Positions 13,749 through 27,310 are shown, counted from the first letter of the stretch. The stretch is 64,000 bases of DNA from Psettodes erumei (GCA_016785225.1 JAFBJZ010000827.1:776001-840000); one strand, 5' to 3'. Program-made: numbers and translations. The notes: a model not told the origin generated them from the sequence alone.

Positions 13749-16082
13749 CCTCTCAAACGCAGACAGACACCCGAAGTAAGAGCGCGAGGAAATTGTTTTA
13801 TTAAGCAGTTATGTAGAGATGATTAATTAATGGTAATTAGCCCCGTTGATTGCGGTGCCTTCCCCTTCCTTTTTCCTCCCTCTCGCTCTGGTTCGCTTTC
13901 CCAGGCTCGGGGACGCTCCCATGATGCCGTGCAGCAGTAACACAGCTCGCCGCGGCTGAGAAATGAAGCCCGGCACCAGTAATCTTCCCTCCGCTTCATC
14001 ACAGAGTCATTACCCAGCTTCCCAAGGCGTTTTCTATGGAACAAAATTTGCTTTCTGGTGCAACATGTTCAATATCAGTCTGCTGTATGCCGTTAAATTA
14101 GTTTTAATCCGGGAAGCTGTGAGTTTTAGATGAAAGTTTGAAGTCGGCTTTTAGCAAAGTGCCCCGCAGGGATGTCAGTTCCCAAATCCCCGACACATGG
14201 CAAAGCTCCCACAGCCATCATTTGCCTCTAAAACCTAGAAATCCATTCACTTTCATGGTACAAACTCAGGCCACTGATTAATGACAGGGTTTTTTTTAAT
14301 CTCCCCAGTTCTAGTCTTTTACAGTCATTTTGACTGAACTGCATAGTGAGGAGTCTCTTGGGCCAAGGCAAGGCATGATGGGATTAGATAAAGTACATGT
14401 GCGTGTTGGAAACGCGAGGCCGTAATGAATGAATAATGATGGGATGGTATTTTTTGGTCAAAATACTGAGTGTAAAATAAGTGATTACCAGGTTTAGCTG
14501 AAGAACATCTCCGGGGATCAGTTGTGGTGACTCTCGATCGACAGAGCTAAGGAACCGGATTCAGTTGAGCTTCGTTTTGTTTTTGTGAGTTTCGGCGTCG
14601 CACCACAATGAGATGAAACTTAATGAGGATCACCGCCGCTCTGGTTTTCAGGTGCAGAAATAAGGAATATCGGGTCCTGGAGGCTGACAGAGTTGGCTGT
14701 AAACAAAAGTCTATTTTTATCTGCCACTTTTTGAAATGCGAGGCTTTTAGCGGTTTGAATCCGCAGCCCTGTGAGAGCTGCGTGCTGTGCTGCGTCTTTC
14801 ACCTCCGCTCTGCAAATAAACGATGTTGCGTCGTCGATCTTTGCTTAGCGGTGGAATGACTTTCCCACCTTTGTGTGTCACACCCCGGCGACGCCAAAAA
14901 GGTTCTTTAATGTTGCGCTGCACTTACAGTGCGTTGTGAAGAAAGAGGCCCTGAAATATGCATATAGCTCTTAACTTGTTGACACTTACACAGGTGTGTG
15001 TAAAGGAGGAGGTGGTTGGAGCGGGTGGGGGCTGCACCACGTACAGGGTTCAGGTTTTCGCGCCCTCTCCTATTCATGAACCAGACAGTCAGCGCTGCGT
15101 TTACTCCCCGCGCACTTTGTTCGGTGTCGCTCAGCCACAAAGTTCCCGACAAAAAAAATAAATAAATAAAAAAAGAAGACACCCTCCGGTCCGGCGTGTG
15201 AAATATGTGTCAGGTTACAAATCTGTTCTGCGACAGTCTGCACCACCTCGTCACCCGCCCGGTCTCTCTGCACCGCTCAGACCTGCCGGTTACATTATAG
15301 CAGACAGGAAGCTGCTCCAGCCTCCCCCTCTCCAGAGTTGGTGTTTTCCATCCTCCATTAGCCGGATGCCGCTGCTGTGCTGCTGTCAATTATTCACACT
15401 CCCTGTGTGTGAGTGGGGCCCTGTGCTCTCTTCAGCACCTGGCAGGCACCTGGCCTCTGCTTTCCACCGCCTGTCTGGGCCAAGTACCAGTTCGTTCCCC
15501 TCTTTCTTTGTTTTCGTGCAGGTAATCAGTCGGTCTGCACTGAAACCCGTGAAAAGCGTTGTGTACATGTGCCCCGACGCCGGCCTGGGAAAAGTGTAAC
15601 AAGCACATGTGTTTCTTTTCTTCGCTCCGCCTCCAGGTTTCCTTCCCCTCGCTATCGCTGCTCGCCTCCTCGCTTCCTGGGGCACTTCCACTTGTTATAA
15701 GGGATGTAACTGTCTCCTGCGACTGAAATATAGCAGCTCCTCACAACCCGAGTTTCTCCAGCGCTTTCAGCGACTCCTCAGCCAGCGCAGAGCAGTCAGA
15801 ACTCCCCTCGGGGAGTTGTTTGCGGCAACTTTGTGTCTGAGGAGGGAGGGAGGGAGGGAAATGGCTTCTGTGTCTTTCATCAACTTCCAAAGTCGACCCG
15901 GCCCCTGTGCGGCGGCCGGAGGGGAACCTTTCTGAACCGGGCACGGACTCACGATGCCGCAGAGCCGGACCGCGTCACCCGGCGTGTGGAGTGCACGAGC
16001 CCTGAGCGGAGCGCGGGGCTGAAAGGCTCACGGTGGTAATTAGGAGCTGGTCATTTATGTGACGGGATAATTAAGGGTTTGG

Positions 16083-16120
16083 AGTTAATCACCACTTGTG
16101 AAAAGAAGTGGTGATTAACT
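16083..16120. repeat. Perfect 15-bp inverted repeat, 8-nt loop
   Basis: The left arm at 16,083-16,097 and right arm at 16,106-16,120 are exact reverse complements (AGTTAATCACCACTT). Both arms contain TTAATC/GATTAA homeodomain-like sites, and the element sits among further TAATTA sites. It may be a paired binding site or the relic of a small transposon. Confidence 0.85.
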
Positions 16121-17198
16121 TGGAAGTGCAGTCCAGGGCTGCTCTTTGAATATTTTTAGGATTGTGAATATAATTATGAAACAGCAGCTCTTTTCACTGT
16201 CTTTACGGTCAAGACTCGTTTGCGGCGAGATAAATAATATCGGTGTCGACGCGCTACAGGTTTTCTACTGAAATGATGAAGGCCGTTCAGGTCAAGACAT
16301 CCTGCTCCTGCTTTGTATGCGAGTTCACAGGAAAGGAGGCAAAATGTTTGAGTGAAGACACTTCTGAGATGTTGAAGAGTCAGCGCTCGCTGGATCCAAG
16401 ATGCTGACACAGGTGGATGGGTCGCTTTCGCCCGTGGAGGGATACAAATTGCGGCGGCATCCGATCAGGCATTAGTGCGGAGGCAGCAGGTGGCCAAAAA
16501 AAAAAAAAAAAAAAAAAAAATCTCGTTTCTGCAACGGCCGCAGCGTCAGGGTCGTCCACGTCCGGTCTCCAGGACGCTCAGGATGCGAGGGAGAGAGAAA
16601 CACAGCGACTCGTGTTGTTGTTGTCGAGGTCTCAGGTCTGGCATTGTCCCAGCTTTGATCATTCTTCTTCTCAACCTGGCTTCTCCGTAACATTATCCAG
16701 GCAACACACACGAGTGGAAGGATTATGGAAATGTCCCTGCTGCAGCACAGGAATGCAAACTGAGCTCAGGGCCTTGTTATTTCTTTTCTGTGCTCTCGGG
16801 GGCTTTTTGATGTCCCGAGACGTCGCCTGTCAGAAACTAATCATCTGTTGTGTGGAGTCGAAGGCAGGCTCATCGTCACGTTGAATTTAAGTCACATCTG
16901 GTGATGTAGGCTGAACCCCCACCCACCCACCCACCCCACCCGTCCTGCCCCTCAGCCGTAACCTGTCCAGTACAGACAGATTGGACCAGCCTGGACTCAG
17001 ACTGCTGTGGTGAAGATGAAGCATCTGATCAGTACCTGATCACGATGAGAGCCCCCCCCCCCAGAAAACAGGAACACAGACTAATCAACATGGTGGTGGT
17101 GGTGGGGGGTGGGTGGGGGTTTGTGCCCAGTCCTTCAAAATAAAACCCAAGGCCAAACAAGTAAGTAGGTGACACACTGTCAATGTTTGAGAGGCTGC

Positions 17199-17282
17199 GT
17201 GGTGGCGGTGGGGGTGGGTGGGGGTGGGTGGAGGTGGGTGGAGGTGGGTGGAGGTGGGTGGAGGTGGGTGGGGGGGTGGGTG
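17199..17282 (+). repeat. G-rich minisatellite (GGTGGGTGGA-like units)
   Basis: Tandem 10-bp units of the type GGTGGGTGGA/GGTGGGTGGG repeat about eight times. The plus strand holds many GGG runs and could fold into G-quadruplexes. It lies about 0.6 kb past the ndufa10 polyadenylation signal. Confidence 0.9.
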
Positions 17283-17817
17283 CAACACTGACAGGCAAGG
17301 TGAGGTAATATTAGGAGGTAATAAATGTGTCACAGCAAAATTACGATGAAATAAAACTGTCTAATTAAAGAGAAAAAAGTCTGATAAAATATTTCCTAAT
17401 GAGCCGAGTGTATAATGAGCAAGTCACCGGCTCAGTTACGTGGATTTTATTTCACATCCTGTTAATTTGGTCATTTTGGAGATCCGACCTTTTACTGCGC
17501 TGGGAGAAACCTTCAGCCTGTCTTCAGCTTTCAAAGGAACTGCATAAACATTTATTAAATGGTTTCTAACTCATATGCAGATATAATTTATTTGTTACTC
17601 TCGGGCGTGTATGAGCAGATAATTCATAGACGTGGTCAGAATTATTGACAAACGCTGTACATTTAGAAGCGTATTAAAACGTCAGCCACTTTATTTATGA
17701 GACGTTCAATACTTGAACACTGAAGCCTTGTATTAAATCCAACCGGAGTCTTTCCTACTTCTCTCTTCATGTTTCCATCAGTCAGAAGAAAAAACAAGAA
17801 ACGTTGTAGTTTCAAAA

Positions 17818-17823
17818 TTTATT
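17818..17823 (-). other. Polyadenylation signal of ndufa10
   Basis: TTTATT on the plus strand is AATAAA on the minus strand, about 119 nt past the ndufa10 stop codon. This implies a short 3' UTR of roughly 130-150 nt. Confidence 0.6.
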
Positions 17824-17941
17824 TTTTTAATACATACATATTATTTGGGATGTACAAGAGAGGACAGGCGGATCGATAACGGACGAGCGGTCCACAATCG
17901 ACCCCGGGGGGGCGGGGTTAGTGACGGTCCGCTGAGCGCGC

Positions 17942-18870
17942 TCACTTCAGCCAGATGTTTTTGTCTCCGACGTCTGCGTTATAACCGACAGCGTACTTCT
18001 TCCCAGGGAGCTGCAGGGACCAAGAAAAGATGCAAAGTGTCACGCGTTCGATTTGTCTGTATGATTTTCAGCGGAGTATCTTCAGGGGTGTCAGACAGTT
18101 GTTTTTCATAAAGTGTCCAGTGGAAGCAGCAAACGTCCTCCTGTGACTTTACTCTGCCCATTCAAATGTTGTGGGGGAGATTACGCCGCCGCCGTGTCAC
18201 AGTTTCTCATTCTCCACATTGAGATCTGGGCTCACGACAAAATGTCGGGTCACAGCCTCCTGTAGCATAATGCGGCTTGATTTTTGCAGCAGGGGGAGAC
18301 CAAAAAAAAAAAAAGTCTCCAGTCAATAAACAGAAAAGGTCAAACCCAAATGTTTCCCTGCAAGACTGATGATACTGAAAGCCCCGCAGAATATTCCACG
18401 TCTGACATTTGCCTTCTTGTAACCACGAGTCGCTCGATATTTCAGCGGCAGAAAATGAGTTCAATCACAGTGACAGCGCTGCGCTGAGCGGAGCGGGCGG
18501 AGAAATAAAAGGATTCAATATATAAAGAGAGCTGGGTGGATTTAGACCGAGGCGGGTTCCCGCGCCACCGAGCTCTTTATTATTGTCATTATTATTCCTC
18601 AATAAAATGATTTTGTTTGTTTTAATAACGCGCTCAACACGAGATAAGACGAAAGCAAAAGACAAAACAAAAGGGCAACACGTCCAGGTGTTGAGTGTTC
18701 ACCGCTCGAACATTTAACAGGAGGAAGCAAAGGAAACTCAAACTCACACCTTCTCTCTGTGAACGTCCTGAATCCACTGAGGACCCCAATAATGAACAGG
18801 ACAATTAAATAATATGTTATTTGTCTGGCCTTTTGTCTTACTGATGTGGTTCACCTTCAGAATGCACACA

Positions 18871-18905
<35 letters not shown>

Positions 18906-21586
18906 GAAGGCGAGGATGTGTCCAAACAGGAGGAAGTTTGTGTTTAACCTTTGGCGGAGGGTTTGTTTGCGTTGCTGCCACCAACTGTTGAAAAAGTGGA
19001 TCAGCCTGTAACCGGGTCGGACCCGTCGGTCTCTACGTACCGATTTATAGGAGAAGAATTTCTCATCGTAGTCGTGGGCCCCGATGGTTATCTCTGGCAG
19101 GAACTTGGGTATGTGCGCCAGGGTTGACACCAGATGTTTGTCTTCCACGCTGTAAAAAGAACAAGAGAGAAGAAACAAAAATCAGCACAGTGCTGACCGC
19201 CCTGCATGCCAGGTCTTCTGCTGGTCTATCGAGGCTGATCGTGATGCGGCTGCATGAATCCTGTTTCACCTGCAGTTTGTAACTTGCATTGTCTGCATGT
19301 GAAAGTGACTCACAGAATCCTCATGTGGTGGTAGGTGACGTCGTCCTGCTCCAGCCACGGCCCCTTTTCAAACTTCAAATACTCCACGTCCTCCGCCACC
19401 TGTGGACAGAGCGCAGCGCTGAGGTCAGAGGTCAGAGCAGCACCCGCAAACTCGCACAAACACTTGTGACTCCTCTCTCACCCTCTCAACATCTTGGATT
19501 TGGGTTGCATCGTAAGTGAGCAGCTCGGACGTTTCGCTGAAAGAAACACACACACTCCAGGTTTGAAATGTGAACCCGTGACTGGATCCTCTGATCCTCC
19601 TCTGAAGGTCAAACATCTAATGCAGCTTCAGACATTCACCTGATTTTGGGCAGAAAAGACTTCTTGTAGCTGTCCTCGATGCTCTTCAAATACGCCAGGG
19701 GCACGTTCTGCAGATAGGACTGAGAATAAACAGATCCCGTTTTAATCAATAACGGTGAATAATGCAAAGCCAGAAAACCCGATGAACACATCCCACTTCT
19801 CTCAGTGTCCCCAAACCTCTGAGGTTTTTATTCAGATCAGGCTGCTGATCCACCGGAAAATGAAATACAGTGCACTCTATTCAAACTTAATGAGAGGGAC
19901 TGAAATATTTTTCGGATGATTACATATCCTGTTCTAATCGTTGCCGTGCTGTGTCTCGCTACCTTGCCGCTCTGCTTCAGCTTCTTCTGCACCTCCTCGG
20001 CGGGCACGTCCACGTAGATGACGAGGTGCGGCGGCAGGAACTCACTGATGCTGATGCCCTTCACCTCCTCGTAGTGCTGCACGCCTGCACGCCACAGGAC
20101 ACGTGTGTCATGTGTGCACCTTTTTTTTTCTTTTTTTTTTTTAAATGGCAGACGCTGTGATACTCACACTCTTTCCTGATGTAGCCCTGGCTGAACATGG
20201 CCTCCAGGAAGACCAAGTCACTGAAGGGGGACCGCTCCAGGACCACACCTTGGCCTTAAACACAGGAGATCAGGGTGAAGATCATTTACACGGTAAATCC
20301 TTTCAAACAAATGCTGATTTTTAAAATATATGATTAGTAAAATGCACAAACCCAACATTCTCTGTGTCAGTAAACTCTTTACTGCCTGATAAATTGCTAC
20401 CTGTGGTGAGCAGGTGTTCGATGGCGTCGGCGTACTGCAGCAGCCTCATGTTGTACATCCACAGCTGCAGCCGGTAGCTGTTCCCGTCGGCAGCTTTGGG
20501 GTCTGTGTAGAACTTCTCCAGGCTGCACATCCCGTTGAAGTCGACGGAGAGCGGCTCCTTCTCTCCCGTCATCTTGTCCAAGTAGAAAGTGTCAGCCTCG
20601 GGCATGTAGAGCATCCCTGCAGAGACCGGCTCACGAGTTCAATGCTGCCCAAGCTGTACACCAATAATCCCACACTGCCACTAAAACAACAGGTCAGTAG
20701 CTTTTCCAAACTGCCAGATTATCCCATAGTGCAGTCAGTGTTGGCTGGCTAATATTAGCAGCCAATATAAAACCGCTTATCAATATATCAAGTAGTTACC
20801 CAGCCTGTCAGCCAGTTTCTGGGCGAGAGCTCCTTTCCCTGAGGCCAAGTTGCCGTCCACAGTGATGATTTTGCTGAACTGGCTCAGCCGCGGCGTCGTT
20901 CTTTCGCCCAGCGCGTAGGCCCACCAGCCGTACCGGAGACTAGTCACCGGGCTCGTGTGAACACCTGCCTGCATGACAACAACAAAAACACTGCACGTTA
21001 ACGGAAAGACTGAACTGGTGATTACATCCTGTGAAATATTAGCCTCGTTATACGATGGATTTGATCAAGCAGTTGTCATTCCTGACTGCTGACAGCCATC
21101 TGAGAGGACGTGGAAACACAAGCACAGCGCCGAATAACGAAGACAACATGCGATTATGGAGGTAACCACCTGACTAACCGCTGGAGAGCTGATGTGAACA
21201 ACTGAGCTAAAAACAAACGTTAGATCGACTGATTTCTGCACGACATTAGCTAGCAACGTAGCCGCTGCTTACATGTCTGCATGTCTGCTCAATAATACGA
21301 CATTAAACTGCTGCAATGCACCGACAGCTTGTTTGGTTGACGTCTCGATTGTGGACTGTCAACACTATAAAAAGATCAACGGGTGACGGGCTCGCTGTCG
21401 GCCGATTGTGATGCTAGCGGCTGCGGAGCTAGTTAGCTCGCTAGCTTAGCTTGTCCTTGTGATTGGGATGGAGCACCCGGGGGTCCCTCTCCGTGTGCTC
21501 CGGGTCCGTACCTTCTGCACGGCATTCACCGCTTTGAACGCCGTCGCTCCCGATGGGATGACCAACCGGATCACCCTCAGGGCCAT
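17942..21586 (-). CDS. ndufa10: NADH dehydrogenase 1 alpha subcomplex subunit 10
   Basis: This is an accessory subunit of mitochondrial respiratory complex I (matrix side), with a fold derived from deoxynucleoside kinases. Ten coding exons, 5' to 3' on the minus strand: 21586-21512, 20968-20800, 20616-20401, 20254-20168, 20084-19963, 19719-19640, 19536-19482, 19399-19314, 19149-19041, 18010-17942. They join in frame to 355 aa, the same length as I recall for human NDUFA10. The start MALRVIRLVIP looks like a mitochondrial presequence. A P-loop GNLASGKG lies at residues 64-71 and the kinase-like ERS at 160-162. The protein ends DVGDKNIWLK. All junctions have GT donors and AG acceptors. It is transcribed away from ahr2. 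No frameshift or missing block was seen, so it should be functional. Confidence 0.96.
18874..18904. repeat. (GT)n microsatellite in ndufa10 intron 9
   Basis: About 15 GT units in the last intron of ndufa10, preceded by a short CACACA, so a small CA/GT hairpin is possible. Confidence 0.9.
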
Positions 21587-21730
21587 GATTCACTGTCCTC
21601 CAAAGAAACCCTCCGACCTGACCCGAAGAATCACCGCTACCCTTTCCGCGACTCAATTACACGTCACAGGTCGGGCCCTCGGCTCGGCTCGTCGCACACA
21701 ATGTACGTCTGATTGTCGCTGGTCGTTTGC
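21587..21730 (-). promoter_or_regulatory. Probable ndufa10 promoter and 5' UTR
   Basis: The sequence just upstream of the ndufa10 ATG is richer in CG dinucleotides than the AT-rich DNA beyond 21,740. No TATA box is evident. The exact transcription start cannot be read from the sequence. Confidence 0.4.
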
Positions 21731-24710
21731 CTGAATTTATTTCATATTTTAAACAGCAAAGATCAAATTTATACTACATAAGAAATAAAAGGGGATCAAC
21801 AGAAGGAAAAGTAGAGCTTTTTTTTTAAAAATATTGTTGATCTGTCATGTTAATAATTTTATTGCAAATTTGTTTTGTCTATAAATTTCAATCTATTTAT
21901 TTTCCCAACCCAACTTTTTTCTTTCCTTCTGTGTTTTTTTCCCTGACCTGTAGTTCAAAACTCAAATATATATTCAGTTTATGAAAAAGAAAAGCTTTAA
22001 ATACTCACATATGATGAGTTGGAACCAGCTACTGTCATATTATACTTGAGGAAATGAAGCCTATTTACTTAAATAATTGACCATTTACTTTATGTTGATC
22101 AAAAAATTGCTCAACTGACCAATCAAAAGTGTTCTATTATTAAATAATGGGGGTTAATGATTTTCCCCATATGAATAACCATTATCTATACATTTTCATC
22201 TATCCTTGTGACTATATGGGACTATATATTGGCCTTTACTTGCTCCATGGCCGGTGTCTGTCATATCACATCACGTGGCAGTATTAATTTGTTTTAAATA
22301 AGCCTGCCCTACCCAGATGCCAGTAAAACCCAAAGCCAAAAATGTTCTCACTGCAATGTGACCATCTGCAGTCAAAAAGTAGGTGGGAATATAAATTGGC
22401 CCCTTTTATTACAAGCCACTTGGTTTTCATTCCCAAGGATTGCGGGAACAACTAACAGTTGGAGCGCTGGCATGGACTGAGCTCATGAGACAGATGGGAT
22501 TTACAGTTTTTCACTGTGTCTGTTTTCCCATAACAAATGTTAATGGTCATAAAACGACACTAACCTCTGACAGAACAAACTTCTTGTTGAAAAAGGTGCT
22601 GCTCTAAAGGAAAAAGTGAGAGATAGTGTGAACAGTAGGATTTAGACTTCATTACCCCGGAGGCTTTGTCCTCTGATGCCACCCTTTGTGGAATCTGAAC
22701 CCACATGATCTCAGTTTCTTCTTTTGTGGACATGGCCGTGAATTCAGTGTTACATCAAAGTGGTGCCTTATAACAGTTTCTGATTCAGCATGGAAATATG
22801 TTTTTAATGTTAGGAATCCTCACAATCTGGACTGGAATCTACAGAAGTCTAAACAATGCCTGACATCTCTTTATGTCTTTTGTAGTACAGTAATGAGTGA
22901 CTCAGCAATGGGATAGGTAGTTCAAGAGGCGTGGTGGAGATGCTTTCGATTAGACCCTCATAAACAGCGTCGGCCAGCAGAGACCGATTCCCGAGCATGT
23001 GAATGTAAATCATCTCATTACCTTTCTATTTCTGATTTCACAATGGACGACCGTGAATTCTCATCTGCCCGCGCGGCGGCTCATCTTTCCCCGCGCTCGC
23101 ACTTTCCCCTACAGCGACGAGCTCGCTGCGTTCACATCAACACCTTCAGCCTGTCAGCCTACGAGCGTGACTCACACGCTGTTTCCTCCGTAGGCTAGGA
23201 AACCACCAATGTAAACATGCCTGACAATCAACTACACCGCTTCATATTTCACAGAGTGTGAGCGCCGGTGTTTCGGCTTGGCGCGGTCGAGCCTGTTTGC
23301 ACAGACCTGGTGGCGGATCTAAATTTGATCAAATTAGCGAGGAACAACCAGTGACTGCCATCTCCTCTTCTGCAGCTATTTATGTTCCCCAGCTTATCTT
23401 CCCACTTCCCTTCCTCTGTTTGGGGTTTGAGGTATTATTTCCAAATGTGTATGTGGAGAGCTGTTTGCAGAAGTGTATCCAAATTTGCGACTGCACCCAG
23501 ATACACAAATCTGTAAATGTGCCTTTCTCTTAACACAAGCGCTCACTTTTCATGCTACTTGCTTTCTGCTTCCTGTTTGAGCCACGACACATTTTTAGCT
23601 CTGTAGCTTCAACGGGAATCAAGATCTCAAGCCTCGGCAGTGAGGGATTGAGATGATTCATCCTCTGGGGACTATGCATATCCTTGTAAACGTCTCAGGA
23701 GTCAGGCCGCTAGCTGCCAATATCCACATCTTTATGTTGTTTTTTTGAAAGATGAATGGATCGATGCACCGACAGGTTTTTCTTTCTGTTCCACTGGTGA
23801 ATAAAGAATTTACTGTAACAGACGATCCATCAGATTGGAAAACATGAGGAAATGTGTGCACATAATAGATCTTTGTAGACAATGTTGAGAGACGAATTCC
23901 CACACACACATACTCACGTACAGTACATACAAGCAGTCGCAGTACCAACTCTTTCCTGCTTACACATCCTGACCTACAAAGACACACACACACAGGAACC
24001 AGAGTAATTAGTCAACAGTAAAACAACAATACTCCACATTCAGGTCTCACGGCTGAAACCCACGTGAGGCCAGCGGAGGGGGTTCGGGCGAACGTGCGTA
24101 CTGCCAAATTTCCCCTGGTTTTTACAGCAGATTTTTATTTCGCTCCTCTGCAGTTTTGACTGGTTTTAACGGTTCCAGCAGGGAGGAGGTTCGTCTGCAC
24201 TGTTTATCATTAAAACAAGTAAAAAAAATGCGTGGCAACCAAAATCGTCGCCTGAGTTTGGGCTTCACGCTACACCTGCCTTCAACTGCGCAAAATGGAA
24301 GAGAACTCCTGCAGCGGTGACATGCTTCATCTTGATTTGACACTTGCATCAGAAATCTTTCTTCATGACATATTCTAATCCCATAATATACAGCGTTAAT
24401 AATTAGATTTTGTGTCTGAATTCACAAGTGAATCACTCGCAGTGTTGCTAAACTGTTGACAGACACTGTTGCCAATCTGAAATTGGCGGCCGTCGGAGCC
24501 TGATTGATGTCCACCGCGCACGCCTGCACTAACTTGCACACTATAACAGCCGCTGTCAGTGCCAGTGCATGTAACATGACATAATGTTAACGCTCAGAAG
24601 TGACTTCCATACCTCGCTAACAACTCACAAGTGCCAGATGAACAGAAGTCAGGAAGTCAGCATGAACCCTGATGTTCATTTTTATCGGAGCTCCGTTAAC
24701 GTCTCCCCCC

Positions 24711-24724
24711 CCCCCAGAGGGCAG
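24711..24724 (+). promoter_or_regulatory. CTCF-like motif, plus orientation
   Basis: CCCCCAGAGGGCAG matches CCASYAGRKGGCRS at 13 of 14 positions. It is partly formed by a C run. Motif evidence only. Confidence 0.35.
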
Positions 24725-27256
24725 CGGTCCTGCTTCTTGTCAAGCCCCTGCCTGTTTGAAAAGGGATCTGCAGAGCGCGCTGATGGCCGACAGAACATGT
24801 GATGTTTTTCTGCTCGTCCACCAGTTCATGAAACGCCTGCTCCCCCACTTCAGACTCAAACCGTCACCAAATACTAAGAAAGTCAAAATTATGAGATATA
24901 GTTTATCCCTTTGTTTGACTTTGTTTCTAAGACTATGATTGAGCATCTTGAGCACTGAGTGATTATGACTGGAAAACCCACATGTATCTGATACAGCTGA
25001 AACTAAGAGACGTAAGGTTAAAGTCATCTTTGTATGAAAACGTCATTTTGACCTTTACATATTCATCTATTCACATATTTATTGGTTTTCCAGGTGGGAA
25101 AGAGTTTCCATAAATCTTGTTCTAACACACATCTGAGGGTTGTTCAGTGTTTCTGCTTTAAATACCTCATCTCTGAGTGTAACTGACCCCAGGACAAGAC
25201 CGAACCGTTCACATGATGCAATCAACACTGAGAAAAAAAACAACAGCTCAGTTCTAATAGGCGAAGTTCTGCAGTGGGTGGAGAACAATAAAAGCCAGCG
25301 AGGTATCTGGCCTCCCCAAATGAAAACCACTGCGGGGCTGAATAAAACGCCACTCTAAACTTAGGGAGAAATAAAGACATCGGGCCCGGTGTTGATGGCC
25401 GGGCACTGGTAGCTCTCATGCAGGAATGCGCCGGGACGAATAAACAAACACACAGGGTGGATTTAAACCCATGGGAACGGTTGCACAGCGCTCACCAGCA
25501 ACCACACGCCAGATCCTGCGGTGCCGCAGCTGCCGTGTTCACATTTCCCCATTTTTCCACACAGTCCCTGGATGCCCTTTTTTTTTGTTATCCTGCTCAG
25601 TGTGTGTGTGTGTGTGTGTAGCTCGTACAGGTTAGCTTTAAACAGCCCTCACAGGCCGGATGTAGGTTCAACATGAGCTGACCTGCAAGTGCTGAAAAAC
25701 TTCATCTGATTTACTGTTCTTCATCTCCATTTTCCAAAACAAGATATTTCAGGAAATGCAACATTGATTACCTTCACATGTTTGCTCTATCCACTGCTAT
25801 CTTGTTCACAGTTTGCCTGACAGATGGCGATTCTGTTCCCTCGATATCCTCTGCACTATTTAGCCTGACTGTCTTCATTTCTCTGCTGCACATCCGCTCC
25901 AAATCTAATCTCATTTTGTTCACAAAAATGGACTAATCTGTCTATAGCAACCATGAATTGTGGGTAAATTAAGAGCAGCCACTGCAGCTTCTTAATGCGG
26001 CAGGGCTCCGTGCTTCTTGCTGACTCGTCAGGATAAGATGACAGACGGTGCCTTCACTGCCGCAGATTTACTGCAGGTCACCGCGGGCTCAGAAAACCTT
26101 TATCTCCTCTCAGAACTGGCTCGTTGTTTGATATCCACAAATCACGCGCCTTGTTTTGCTTTTGCTCTGTTTTTCGGTGATACTGTGAAGCAGGTGTCTG
26201 ACTGTTACAGTGGAAATGCTTATAGCTCTTAGCTCTGAGTTAGCGCGGAGCAATGCAGATACATATTAGTATTGTAAACATGATGTTTTATTGACATAAG
26301 GAGTCTGATGCTGTTGATTTAGGAGTTTGTCAGATTCCAAATGAGTTGATAGTGAATGTAGGTTATCTGTAAAATGTTCTGATACAGTACAATATAGCAT
26401 TATTACTTTTTTATGGTTTTGTTAGGGGTTGGAGAAGGATTGTAATCTGTCTTAATACAGAGAGAGATTACAGTGACACACAAAATGCTAATGAAACCAC
26501 AACCTTTCCCTAACCTTAACCAAGGTGCTCTGAGCCCGGCCCCAGGGGGGTGGGGGGTGGGGGGTTGTGGTTGTGAGTCCTGGTCTGTGTTGTGACAGTC
26601 CTGCACTTTGTGCGCTCACCATCCACCCTGGCCTCCTCCTGGCGACTCCGCTGCATTAAACAATGCTTCATTCATTCAATCAAAAACCACACGTTGCCCC
26701 TGAACAGGCAGCCATTATGATTCCTCCACATTGTGCTGCAGTGTAGCTGTATGGAAACAGAACTTGTATAAGGGGACAGGGAGACGAGCCGTTTTTAGTC
26801 TTCATTTTTGTGAAGCCGTCTGACCAGCGTCAGACTAAAGACTGGACTAACACTACGGACCGGTCTAAAACCTCTTGGTGAAACTGGCCCCAGGAGTTGA
26901 GGTTTTCTCAGCAGGAAGTGGCTCTCTGCCCACCACCACCACCACCACCATGATGTAAACATCATCTTGACATTTTTTGCTGCTGATGTCGTTAACGTCA
27001 TCATAATGCTACTGTCATATTAATCTGTGCCACTAAATAGCAGTCAAGCGCCACATCATATTACCACAACAAAGCTGATAAATGGCCACAGCTAAGTAAA
27101 TTAAAGGATTAGCGGCACACGGGTGTGATAATGAAGACATTTAAAAGAAGGCGAATTAATCTAATAAATCTTTTTGTTTTATTTCCTGTTCCCAGATTAT
27201 CCAACCAAAACAGAAACAAACAATTATTTCAACTCAGAAGTAATTGTTGTTTGCAG

Positions 27257-27310
27257 TCTGCAGATGAAGAAGTTATTTATGTTGGTGCCAGGCCTCAAAC
27301 TGGGGAGAAG
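27257..27310 (+). other. Orphan exon-like segment, 18 codons
   Basis: A 54-nt open segment lies between a good acceptor (TTGTTGTTTGCAG) and a consensus donor (GTAAGT). In the frame open on both sides it reads SADEEVIYVGARPQTGEK. The core DEEVIYVG is an acidic plus hydrophobic patch. It resembles SUMO-interaction motifs and the ELIFVG repeats I recall from ZNF280-type zinc-finger proteins. No partner exon was found nearby, so it may be a relic, an exon of an unannotated transcript, or chance. Confidence 0.25.

Larger units (their letters stand above)
8661..17817. other. Non-genic stretch 3' of ndufa10
   Basis: No convincing exon was found. The sequence is a mixture of AT-rich unique sequence and simple repeats: (CA)n at 11,463-11,497 and 13,712-13,747, poly-A at 11,170-11,191 and 16,497-16,520, and C-rich CCCACC repeats at 16,917-16,945. 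The blocks at about 13,790-14,060 and 16,040-16,170 are AT-rich with several TAATTA sites, which could fit conserved enhancers. Conservation cannot be tested here. Confidence 0.55.
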
